DNA from: Christiangramia flava JLT2011
GTDB taxonomy: Bacteria; Bacteroidota; Bacteroidia; Flavobacteriales; Flavobacteriaceae
Reading direction: 5' to 3'
NCBI RefSeq assembly: GCF_001951155.1
Contig: NZ_CP016359.1
Span: 2,938,001-3,002,000 of the forward strand
DNA: 64,000 nucleotides
Position numbers and translations under genes: made by a program
Shown here: positions 55,312 through 62,760 of the stretch, one piece after another
How the letters are laid out: each line of letters begins with the position of its first letter
Position numbering within the stretch: position 1 is the first letter of the stretch
The notes under the pieces: generated by a model
Told to the model about the DNA's origin: nothing
Database searches by the model: none
Seen by the model: the letters and a program-made list of their open reading frames with translations, nothing else

Positions 55312-55920
55312 TTAGGATAAGCGATCTTTGATAATTGTTTGAACGATATCAACAGCTACCGTATTGTATCGATTGGTAGGAATGATAATATCTGCAAACT
55401 CTTTCGTGGGTTCGATGAATTGCTGGTGCATGGGTTTAAGGGTGGTTTGGTATCGCCAGAGCACTTCTTCGAGGTCACGGCCTCGTTCGGCAATATCGCG
55501 TTTGAGTCGGCGAATGAGCCTTTCATCACTATCGGCATGCACGTAGATCTTGATATCGAACAATTCCCGAATTTCAGGATGCGTAAGGATCAAAATTCCT
55601 TCCACGATAACCACTTTCCGTGGATGGATGGTGATCGTTTCGCCGGTACGGTTGTGATCTTTAAAGGAGTAGACCGGTTGCTGAATGTCTTCGCCATTCT
55701 TCAGTTGCTGAAGGTGCTCGCCCAGCAGGTCAAAATCTATCGATTTTGGATGGTCAAAATTGATCTTTTTTCGCTCGTCAAAGCTCAGGTGTGAGGTATC
55801 ACTGTAATAGGAATCCTGCGAGATTACATCAACTTCCTCATTTTTAAGTTCTTCGATAATCTGATTGACCACGGTGGTTTTACCGCTTCCGGTACCACCG
55901 GCGATTCCTATAATGAGCAT
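55312..55920 (-). CDS. udk: Uridine kinase
   Basis: 202 residues, phosphorylates uridine and cytidine in pyrimidine salvage. Walker A IAGGTGSGKTT (6-16), the nucleoside motif SQDSYYSD, NFDHPKSIDFD and KVVIVEGILIL are in place. An in-frame ATG at 56058 would add 46 unrelated residues and overlap the divergent glycosyltransferase; MLIIGIAGGT at 55920 is the true start. First gene of udk-divIC-mutA-mutB-SDR. Confidence 0.94.
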   Translation of the reverse strand: MLIIGIAGGTGSGKTTVVNQIIEELKNEEVDVISQDSYYSDTSHLSFDERKKINFDHPKSIDFDLLGEHLQQLKNGEDIQQPVYSFKDHNRTGETITIHPRKVVIVEGILILTHPEIRELFDIKIYVHADSDERLIRRLKRDIAERGRDLEEVLWRYQTTLKPMHQQFIEPTKEFADIIIPTNRYNTVAVDIVQTIIKDRLS

Positions 55921-55936
55921 ATTCTTAAAATTTTTG

Positions 55937-55944
55937 CAAAGGTA
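55937..55944 (-). promoter_or_regulatory. Promoter -7 box for the udk operon
   Basis: Minus-strand TACCTTTG, a perfect TAnnTTTG, 17 bp before the udk ATG. No -33 TTTG at a good distance. Confidence 0.45.
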
Positions 55945-55984
55945 ATTATTAGTTTTAAAATTAGAATTTTTCAAAATACGCATT

Positions 55985-56018
55985 TTTGTGAAAAACTCAT
56001 TTAGATTCGATATTTTTG
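55985..56018 (+). promoter_or_regulatory. Promoter of the glycosyltransferase gene
   Basis: TTTG at 55985-55988, 22 bp spacer, TATTTTTG at 56011-56018; start codon at 56035. The spacer is at the long end of the accepted range. Confidence 0.5.
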
Positions 56019-56034
56019 AAATAGAAAGCGATCT

Positions 56035-57177
56035 ATGAGAATACTTTTTTACGCCCATTCTTCCACACTTTACGGTGCGAACCGATCTCTCATAGAACTT
56101 ATCGCTGGTTTACAGGAATTGTATCCAGGGGAAATTGAACCTCATTTGATCATTCCTTCTGAAGGGCCTATTATTTCAGAACTGGAAAAGCAACAGATTC
56201 CCTATTCTGTAATCCCTCATTTTAACTGGATCTATTTTTCGGAACATGGAGAGCGCTGGGAATATTCCAAATTCCTTCACGGACTTTGGAGGGCGAAAAA
56301 CAAATACCTGAAAAAGCTCAAAAATCGTATTTATTTCTCAAGACATTTGAAGTTCGCTAAAGACTATGATCCAGATATTCTCTATGTGAATTCTTCGCTG
56401 AACCCTATGGGGCTTTATGTAGGGGAGAAACTGCAAAAGAAAATCGTGTGGCACCATCGGGAGACGGTTGAAGAGCCAGCTTATGGATATTATTTGGAAA
56501 GCTTTTCTGAGTTTAAAAGGTATTTAAATTCAGTTTCAATGAATATTTATATTTCCAAATTTTTAAAGAAGCTGTATTTTGAACAATTTGGGTCTCATAA
56601 ATCAGAGGTGATTTACAACTATATAGATGAAAGAGACTTCAACATACAAGAGAAAAATTTCGTCTCGGGAAAAGTTCGTTTTGGGATGGTAGGCAGAATA
56701 AACAAGCAGAAGGGGCAGGAGGAAATTGTGGAGTTATTTAACGAGCCTGAAATTAGAAATCAAAATATTGAACTGCATTTGTTTGGATATGGTGATCAAA
56801 AATTGTTGAATGATGTAATTCACGGAACCGAAAATGTTATTTACCACGGCTTTGTTGAGAAAAACAACCTTTATAATCAGTTTGATGTTCTTATAGCCAA
56901 TTCTACTAATGAGGCTTTTGGACGTAATGTAGTTGAGGCATTATTGAATGGCATCCCAGTATTGGCAAAGAATTCTGGAGCATTTGAGGAAATATTGAAT
57001 GAAATTAATTATGGAAGATTGTATGATTCCAAAGAAAAATTGAAGAGTTTAATTCCGGAAGCAAGAGTTTTTATAAGTAAACCGACCAATGATTTTTCTA
57101 CCAACTCTTCTTTTTGTTTTATTCAAAAATTTTCATTATTAAAATTTAAAAAGATTTTGGATTATCAATTATTTTAG
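56035..57177 (+). CDS. Glycosyltransferase family 4 protein
   Basis: 380 residues, GT-B fold. N-terminal FYAHSSTLYGANRSLIELIAG; C-terminal nucleotide-sugar half with GMVGRINKQKGQEEIVELF, ELHLFGYGDQKLLNDV, VEKNNLYNQFDVLIANSTNEAFGR (split) and VEALLNGIPVLAKNSGAFEEI with the EX7E-type acidic pair. Donor and acceptor unknown. The last ~50 residues are low-GC with few family features, but the frame is intact. It ends 32 bp inside the convergent SGNH gene. An AT-rich accessory block begins here. Confidence 0.87.
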   Translation: MRILFYAHSSTLYGANRSLIELIAGLQELYPGEIEPHLIIPSEGPIISELEKQQIPYSVIPHFNWIYFSEHGERWEYSKFLHGLWRAKNKYLKKLKNRIYFSRHLKFAKDYDPDILYVNSSLNPMGLYVGEKLQKKIVWHHRETVEEPAYGYYLESFSEFKRYLNSVSMNIYISKFLKKLYFEQFGSHKSEVIYNYIDERDFNIQEKNFVSGKVRFGMVGRINKQKGQEEIVELFNEPEIRNQNIELHLFGYGDQKLLNDVIHGTENVIYHGFVEKNNLYNQFDVLIANSTNEAFGRNVVEALLNGIPVLAKNSGAFEEILNEINYGRLYDSKEKLKSLIPEARVFISKPTNDFSTNSSFCFIQKFSLLKFKKILDYQLF

Positions 57178-58090
57178 AAATAAAAGTTTTGAGATTTGAG
57201 CTAGCTTTTTTTGCACCGATAGGATTCAAATGATTGGCATTGTAGAAAAGATCAGCTTCAAATCCTGAATTATCTTCATCATTAAAAAAATATAAGTTCT
57301 CATATTCTTCCATCAAATTCTTTACAAGGCTATCACGCTCATAAACGAGATTTGTGTCCCTCATTTCGTTATAAAGAAAATGAGTTGGTGAGCTATACAG
57401 TACGACTTTTATATTTCTTTCTTTGCAACTTCTAATTATTTTTTTTAGATATCTAGCATTATTATGTATGGCTTTTGAATTGTGTTCATTTTCAATGTGA
57501 ATTTCACTTTTATTGATTTTCCCAATGTTATAATTAGCGGCTTGGTAAGCACCATAAAATCTCGTTGTATCATATCCGAATTTGTTGAGGTTGGAATAAT
57601 TTCCATCTCTGAAGTAATTCTGAATCCTAGAAGAAAAATAATCTTGATTAGAATGAAAAAGCAAATAATCTTGAGGCATTGTTGCTCTACCAAAAGTATT
57701 TACATTGTAAAAGGCTAAATTTAGATGATTGACTATCGGGCTGGTATACTCTTTAGGGGTGTTCGGTGCGTTAAAAGGCATTCCCAAAACAACTATTTTA
57801 AGTTTTGGTAGTTTTGGAGCGAAATATTTAAATAAGCAAAAATTGGGATATATTCCTTGACTGGAAGCTGCTAAATTAATGGAATTGAAATCGAGAAATT
57901 CTGGATTTATAGCTCTTTCTGTTTGACTTGCACCTAATATGAGGATTTCCAGGTTATTTTTATTTTTTTCTAAATATTCATTTTTTGTTTTAGGTTCGTA
58001 ATCCAAAGAATGTAGAAAAATTTCAAGCCCGACATATATGATCAATAGTGGCAAACAGAAATAAAAGAGATTTTTTATTGATTTTTTCAT
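57146..58090 (-). CDS. SGNH-type exported protein (probable O-acetyl transfer partner)
   Basis: 314 residues with one N-terminal membrane/signal segment (8-25). Block I is ILILGASQTERAI with the candidate nucleophile S55; block V is FYNANHLNPIGAKKAS with H287, but the residue three before His is Asn (N284) where DxxH would be expected. The gene follows the MBOAT stop with no gap. Pairs of an MBOAT acyltransferase and an SGNH/AlgJ-like protein commonly O-acetylate exported polysaccharides; this pairing is the main evidence for the role. Confidence 0.72.
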   Translation of the reverse strand: MKKSIKNLFYFCLPLLIIYVGLEIFLHSLDYEPKTKNEYLEKNKNNLEILILGASQTERAINPEFLDFNSINLAASSQGIYPNFCLFKYFAPKLPKLKIVVLGMPFNAPNTPKEYTSPIVNHLNLAFYNVNTFGRATMPQDYLLFHSNQDYFSSRIQNYFRDGNYSNLNKFGYDTTRFYGAYQAANYNIGKINKSEIHIENEHNSKAIHNNARYLKKIIRSCKERNIKVVLYSSPTHFLYNEMRDTNLVYERDSLVKNLMEEYENLYFFNDEDNSGFEADLFYNANHLNPIGAKKASSNLKTFISKIIDNPKSF

Positions 58091-59518
58091 CTAAAACTGA
58101 AAATAGATAAATGATTCTTGAGGCCCACCATATCTAAGAATCATAAAAATTAATAAATAATAAATACTCCATCTGAAAATTCGAGAGGTTCTATTTTCTA
58201 ATGCCTCTAAGGGATACTTTAAATTTTTTGTAAAAAATTCAATAATTATTAAAGGAATTATAAACAGTGACTTTAATCCAATTATGGTTTCGAAGTTAGG
58301 ATCGGGTATAAAAGAGAATAGGCGTTTAAGAATGAAGAAACTCGTTTCAATATCACTTGCTCGAAAAAATGCACTGGAAATTACTAATAAGAAAAAGCAA
58401 AAAAGTATAAATAAAGAATCAATAAAAAAGAAATGCCATTTAAGCTTAAATTTCTTTTTAGTGGGAAGTGAAATATATCTATAAACTATCATAAAAATTC
58501 CATGAAATAGTCCAAAGAAAATAAAAGTCCAATTTGCCCCATGCCATAAACCAATTAAAAAAAAGGTAAGTAATGTAACTGCGGAAATTGATTTCTCGCT
58601 TCTATTCGTTTTTTTTGCTAATGGTAAGAATATATAGTCTCGAAACCATGTGCTGACAGTTATATTCCATTTTCTCCAGAATTCAGGTATAGAATGTGAG
58701 AAATGAGGGGTCCTGAAATTTACACTTAATTTAAAACCTAAAAGCCTGGCACTACCAATGGCAATATCAGCATAACCTGAAAAATCACAATAAATCTGAA
58801 AATAGAATAGAGTAAGTCCATAAAAAATTTCGGTGCTTTGATAGGAACTTGGAGTATCAAAAATTGTATTAACCGCAATTGCAATATTATCTGCAATTAC
58901 CATTTTTTTAAACAAACCCCATAAGATCTGTCTTAATCCTTCTCTTAAATTTTCATATGAAAATCGGCGATTTTTTAGAAATTGAGGAAGCAGTGAGCTA
59001 GCTCTTTCAATAGGCCCAGCAACGAGTTGAGGAAAAAAGCTTACAAAACATAGAAACTCAATTAAGTTATCAGTTGGTTTGATTTTGCCTTTGTAAACAT
59101 CAATAGAATAACTCAAAGTTTGAAAGGTATAAAAACTAAGTCCAACTGGTATAATTATACTCACCAACTGAAAATGGTATCCATCTTTTAAAGAAAAAAG
59201 ACCGGAAAATGAGTTTACGAAAAAATTAAAATATTTGAATACAAATAGAATTCCTAAGTTCCAAAAAAGTGAAAAAAGGATAAACAATTTCTTCTTTTCT
59301 TTATTATCGGCTTTGAATATCTTTTGAGCGGCATAGAAATCTACTATTGAACTAAAAAACAATAAGCCTAAAAACCGGAAGTCCCATAACCCATAAAAGA
59401 AATAGCTAGCAATTAAAAGAAATAGATTTTGTTTTTTTCTTCCAAATTTGCTTAAGGCCCAATATGTAATAAATACTAGAGGAAGGAAGTATAAATAATT
59501 AAAAGAATTAAACAGCAA
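58091..59518 (-). CDS. MBOAT family O-acyltransferase
   Basis: 475 residues with ten or more membrane segments. The N-terminus LFNSFNYLYFLPLVFITYW is typical of the AlgI/DltB/PatA class, as are QTLSYSIDVYKG, CDFSGYADIAIGSARLLGF and PEFWRKWNITVSTWFRDYIF; the conserved histidine is in GLWHGANWTFIFFG. Such proteins pass acetyl groups across the membrane for polysaccharide or peptidoglycan acetylation. The start is TTG at 59518; upstream codons lead to a stop without an ATG. Adjacent to its SGNH partner. Confidence 0.9.
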   Translation of the reverse strand: MLFNSFNYLYFLPLVFITYWALSKFGRKKQNLFLLIASYFFYGLWDFRFLGLLFFSSIVDFYAAQKIFKADNKEKKKLFILFSLFWNLGILFVFKYFNFFVNSFSGLFSLKDGYHFQLVSIIIPVGLSFYTFQTLSYSIDVYKGKIKPTDNLIEFLCFVSFFPQLVAGPIERASSLLPQFLKNRRFSYENLREGLRQILWGLFKKMVIADNIAIAVNTIFDTPSSYQSTEIFYGLTLFYFQIYCDFSGYADIAIGSARLLGFKLSVNFRTPHFSHSIPEFWRKWNITVSTWFRDYIFLPLAKKTNRSEKSISAVTLLTFFLIGLWHGANWTFIFFGLFHGIFMIVYRYISLPTKKKFKLKWHFFFIDSLFILFCFFLLVISSAFFRASDIETSFFILKRLFSFIPDPNFETIIGLKSLFIIPLIIIEFFTKNLKYPLEALENRTSRIFRWSIYYLLIFMILRYGGPQESFIYFQF

Positions 59519-59562
59519 GACTGTGCAATTTTCACAAAGATACTAGCAATATTTTTAAACAA

Positions 59563-59591
59563 AAAGCTCGGAAAAAATTTTTCCGAGCTTT
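59563..59591 (-). terminator. Terminator of the Cys-rich lipoprotein gene
   Basis: AAAGCTCGGAAAAA pairs with TTTTTCCGAGCTTT, a 14-bp stem, 28 bp beyond the stop at 59619; minus-strand T run follows. Confidence 0.85.
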
Positions 59592-59618
59592 CTTTTCCTT
59601 AAATAAAGTCTTTAAATT

Positions 59619-60479
59619 TTATGGACAATTATTACCTTCCCCAGTTGGTCCATTAGTTTTAAAGCTTAATTCAGCGTCTAGATTATTAAAGTATGAATCG
59701 TATAGAATATTACCTTCAATTCGAGAACAAGAGCTAACGGCATCAGCAGAATAATAAGTATGAGATCCATTAATATAAAAAGGACCACTTCCACCTTGAC
59801 CTTCACCAATAACATCACATGTAGTAAGACCAAAAGCTGTTTCACAACCGCTCTGAGCACCAGTGCCTAAATAAACTTTAGAGCCTAAAGTAAATTGGAA
59901 ATCCCAGTTTGATTCAGGAGAACCTACACCATCACGAAGAACAGCATTAAAAGTTTGTGTTTTCCCAACGCCCAAATCTGGATGAGTTCCACAATCAATA
60001 CAAGAATACGTTCCTGTTCTAGGACTCACTGCCGATTTAGAGGTTTCTTTGAAGATAATCACATCTCCCTTTTTCTCCATATAGGTAATATTAGAAACCA
60101 CTGGATTACTACCATCATCATTAACATCGAAATCAAATTCGAAAGAATCGCTTTCAAAATGTAAATTGTTGATCTGATTTTTAGCAGCCTTAGAATTTGA
60201 ACGAAAAGATTTCATATCTCCTTCAGGAAAAACAAACATTACAAGTGGATTGTTTTTGCTATCCATCTCGATGCGAATTGTAGCCTGGTTTTGACCATCC
60301 AAAGTAGTGAAAACTCCTTCATAAATTCCTAAATTAGAATTGTCAAACATGCCTGCCGCAACCTGTTCGTCTAGGTTCATTGCATTTTGTTCGTCTACAT
60401 TCATATCGCTTACTTCACTATCCTGAGAACAGGAAAAAAGAAGCAACGACAAGCTCATTAAAGTAAATAATTTTTTCAT
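59619..60479 (-). CDS. Cys-rich lipoprotein, unknown
   Basis: 286 residues. Lipobox LFSC at about residue 17, then SQDSEVSDMNVDEQNAMN, an acidic leader. Two parts follow: about 50-145 strand-rich (YEGVFTTLDGQNQATIRIEM) and about 150-286 with six cysteines (YSCIDCGTH, SGCETAFGLTTCDV, SSCSRIEG, NNCP), enough for three disulfides. I recognise no family. It has its own terminator and a weak TATATTGC box upstream (minus strand, about 60528). The 234 bp between it and the cytochrome gene is AT-rich with nothing recognised. Confidence 0.7.
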   Translation of the reverse strand: MKKLFTLMSLSLLLFSCSQDSEVSDMNVDEQNAMNLDEQVAAGMFDNSNLGIYEGVFTTLDGQNQATIRIEMDSKNNPLVMFVFPEGDMKSFRSNSKAAKNQINNLHFESDSFEFDFDVNDDGSNPVVSNITYMEKKGDVIIFKETSKSAVSPRTGTYSCIDCGTHPDLGVGKTQTFNAVLRDGVGSPESNWDFQFTLGSKVYLGTGAQSGCETAFGLTTCDVIGEGQGGSGPFYINGSHTYYSADAVSSCSRIEGNILYDSYFNNLDAELSFKTNGPTGEGNNCP

Positions 60480-60713
60480 AGGTGAAATGATTAAGTTGCT
60501 TTTTAGCGTTTTAAATTAAATTCGGTGCAATATAGAATAAATTTGAATAAACAAATATGCACCTTTTCATATTAAAAATATTTTAACTTAACATGTTAAA
60601 ACTCTTAATTTGCCTACTAATATATGCTTTATAACGGATTAGACTATTAAAAATTTCTAAAATCTGGCTGTTTCAGTTAAAACATTAATTTTTAGAGGGA
60701 TACTGTTAATCGA

Positions 60714-61184
60714 TTATTCTGGCTGTATCTTGCTAACTTCTTCCTCAGTAACCATATCGGTGATCTTATTGCTCCAGCTGTTCATGGCGTAATTCAAAGC
60801 ATCTGCAACTTCCTGGTCACTAAGTCCCATTGGAGTCATCACATTATCGTATATTTCACCGTTTACCTCAATTTCTCCCTGAAGTCCATATTTGACCCCG
60901 CGAATGCTTTCCTCTCTTTTTTCAGTAAGCCAGTTTGAACCATCTAATGGTGGATAGGTGCCTGGGATTCCTTTTCCTGTTGGTAAATGGCAGGTCACAC
61001 AGAGATCGCTGTAAACTTCTTTACCTCTTTTAATGCTGGCCGCCAGTTCAGGATCAACCTGATTCTTAGCTTCAGTTTTTGCCGGAATAGTGTAAGATTC
61101 CTCTTCACTCGATGCTTCCTCTTTCTTGTCAGATTTACAGGAGATGAGCCCGATTAAACCAAGGAGCAAAATTGTTCTTTTCAT
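60714..61184 (-). CDS. Cytochrome c lipoprotein
   Basis: 156 residues. Lipobox LISC (Cys 16) and a long charged linker (KSDKKEEASSEEES), then a single class I cytochrome c domain: CVTCH at 62-66 binds heme and MTPMGLSDQEVADALNY supplies the methionine ligand. It overlaps the PQQ-type dehydrogenase stop by one base, so the two are co-translated; the cytochrome is the obvious electron acceptor. Confidence 0.9.
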   Translation of the reverse strand: MKRTILLLGLIGLISCKSDKKEEASSEEESYTIPAKTEAKNQVDPELAASIKRGKEVYSDLCVTCHLPTGKGIPGTYPPLDGSNWLTEKREESIRGVKYGLQGEIEVNGEIYDNVMTPMGLSDQEVADALNYAMNSWSNKITDMVTEEEVSKIQPE

Positions 61185-62362
61185 TAATTGTTATTTTTGA
61201 GTTTGAATATTCCTTTTCCTTCTACCGCAACATAGATATTTCCATCCGGTCCCTGCTTCACATTGCGTACCCTGCCAATATCTTCCAGTAGTTTTTCCCG
61301 TTTTTCGATTTTTTTTCCGTCTAGTCTTAATAATTCCAAATATTGAAATTTAAGGCTTCCGACTAAAAGGTTTCCTTTGAGATCAGGAAATTCTTCCGAA
61401 GTTACAAATTCAAAGCCGCTTGGGGCGATGGAAGGTAGCCAGTAGAAGATTGGATCTTCCATTCCTGGCCGGGTACGTTCTTCTGTTATTGGGGTGCCAT
61501 CGTAATTTTCACCGTAAGTAAGAACTGGCCAGCCGTAATTTGCCGCTTTTTTAATGACGTTGATCTCATCTCCGCCTTGTGGGCCGTGCTCATGAACCCA
61601 TATTTCACCGGTTTCCGGATTCATAATCATTCCCTGCGGATTTCGATGTCCGTAGGAAAAAATAGCTTTTTTGGCGCTGTCATCATTTATGAACGGATTG
61701 TCCTGCGGAATGGATCCATCATCATTCAAACGATAAATTTTGCCATTATCCCTCGTAATATCCTGCGGATTCACATCTCTTTCACCTCGTTCCCCGGCAC
61801 TGAAATAAAGAAATCCTTCTTTATCAAAAGCAATCCTGGAACCAAAATGTTGTCCTTTCGTAGTATTTGGGCTCGCTTTATAGAGGACTTCCTGCCCGGT
61901 AAGTTTTCCGTTGTTCAATTTTGCGCGCATAAGGGCCGTATTTCCACCGTCACCTTCACCTTCTTTGGAAGAATAGGTGAGGTAGATCCAGCCATTTTCG
62001 GCATAATCCGGATGCAGTTCTATATCAAGCAATCCACCCTGTCCGCGATCATAAACTTCCGGAGCACCCTGTATGCTGGTTTTTTTACCATCTTTAAACA
62101 GAATGATCTCCCCTTTTTTCTCAGTGATTAGCATGCTCCCATCAGGAAGAAAGGCCATTCCCCAGGGAATATCCAAACCGTCCACCACGATTTCTGCGGA
62201 ATAATCACTATTGCTTTCTGCCGGAATAGGATCTGGAACCGGTGTGGAAGTGGTATCTGCCGTATTCTGCTCTTCCGAAACCTGTGCGGAAGCGTCAGTC
62301 TTTACCTGGTCGTTACAGGATAAGAGTGTGATGGCAGATAATGCGAGTAAAGTTCTTTTCAT
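61184..62362 (-). CDS. PQQ-dependent sugar dehydrogenase lipoprotein (soluble GDH/Asd family)
   Basis: 392 residues. Lipobox LLSC (Cys 16), a 45-residue acidic/Pro linker, then a six-bladed propeller: VVDGLDIPWGMAFLPDGSML, GQGGLLDIELHPDYAENGWI (split), GRIAFDKEGFLYFSAGERG, SYGHRNPQGMIMNPETGE and EHGPQGGDEINVI. The HRNPQG and EHGPQGGDE motifs are the PQQ/calcium site. Oxidises aldose sugars; cytochrome c gene downstream. The organism must import PQQ or make it; no pqq genes are in view. Confidence 0.9.
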   Translation of the reverse strand: MKRTLLALSAITLLSCNDQVKTDASAQVSEEQNTADTTSTPVPDPIPAESNSDYSAEIVVDGLDIPWGMAFLPDGSMLITEKKGEIILFKDGKKTSIQGAPEVYDRGQGGLLDIELHPDYAENGWIYLTYSSKEGEGDGGNTALMRAKLNNGKLTGQEVLYKASPNTTKGQHFGSRIAFDKEGFLYFSAGERGERDVNPQDITRDNGKIYRLNDDGSIPQDNPFINDDSAKKAIFSYGHRNPQGMIMNPETGEIWVHEHGPQGGDEINVIKKAANYGWPVLTYGENYDGTPITEERTRPGMEDPIFYWLPSIAPSGFEFVTSEEFPDLKGNLLVGSLKFQYLELLRLDGKKIEKREKLLEDIGRVRNVKQGPDGNIYVAVEGKGIFKLKNNN

Positions 62363-62421
62363 AGATCAGAGCAATTTTTAAAATTCTGAAGAAACTAAGA
62401 TATAAAAAAATCAATCTTTTT

Positions 62422-62451
62422 ATTGCCGTGGCCGAATAATTATTATATTTG
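62422..62451 (+). promoter_or_regulatory. Promoter of tRNA-Pro
   Basis: ATTG at 62422-62425, 18 bp, then TATATTTG at 62444-62451; the tRNA begins at 62471. Confidence 0.65.
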
Positions 62452-62470
62452 CCGCCCGATAATTCGGTAT

Positions 62471-62548
62471 CGGGGTGTAGCGTAGCCCGGTTATCGCGCC
62501 TGCTTTGGGAGCAGGAGGCCGCAGGTTCGAATCCTGCCACCCCGACCA
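62471..62548 (+). tRNA. tRNA-Pro (TGG), probable integration site
   Basis: Complete cloverleaf with acceptor CGGGGTG/CACCCCG and encoded ACCA. The anticodon arm CCTGC-TTTGGGA-GCAGG gives TGG, reading Pro codons. T loop TTCGAAT. Its 3' end is intact and an integrase gene starts 213 bp on in the same direction, so the 3' half is the likely attachment site of the element that begins here. The other junction is outside the window. Confidence 0.96.
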
Positions 62549-62568
62549 AGACCATAATTAAATGGCAT

Positions 62569-62604
62569 CAAAACCTTGTTAATCGTATGATTTTCAAGGT
62601 TTTG
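62569..62604. repeat. Inverted repeat downstream of tRNA-Pro
   Basis: CAAAACCTTG (62569-62578) and CAAGGTTTTG (62595-62604), ten-base arms around a 16-base loop. The TTTTCAAGGTT part recurs inverted as AACCTTGAAAA at 62742-62752, just before the integrase start. It could terminate the tRNA transcript or bind recombinase/excisionase. Confidence 0.55.
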
Positions 62605-62656
62605 CTGTTTTAGGGCATTCATAGAATTTGGTGTTAAATCATTTAAAATGAGTCCG

Positions 62657-62680
62657 ATTCGGTGACCTATTCGGTGACCT
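62657..62680. repeat. Tandem 12-bp direct repeat (two copies)
   Basis: ATTCGGTGACCT occurs twice head to tail (62657-62668, 62669-62680). A third perfect copy is at 62768-62779 in the integrase coding start. The spacing and identity suggest a protein-binding site rather than chance. Confidence 0.7.
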
Positions 62681-62760
62681 CAAATTGTAGGGTAATCTGC
62701 CCGAAGTATTGATTTGACTTTCGTTTTCACGCATTTTGTTTAACCTTGAAAACGAATCTT

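Noticed and set aside
57000..57177. Possible frameshift or truncation at the glycosyltransferase C-terminus
   Set aside because: The frame is intact to a normal stop and the last helix (FSLLKFKKIL) resembles the usual GT-B closing segment, so the gene is probably complete.
60480..60713. Possible small RNA or small gene in the AT-rich gap before the cytochrome gene
   Set aside because: No hairpin with a T run, no open frame with a reasonable start, and only a weak promoter-like box for the lipoprotein gene.
61577..62131. 184-codon open frame opposite the PQQ-type dehydrogenase
   Set aside because: No motif and it lies entirely within a well-supported gene on the other strand.
62313..62555. 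Open frame on the minus strand across tRNA-Pro beginning with VGVAGFEPAASCSQSRR-like residues
   Set aside because: It is the antisense of the tRNA-Pro gene, a well-known spurious translation that has been annotated repeatedly in databases.
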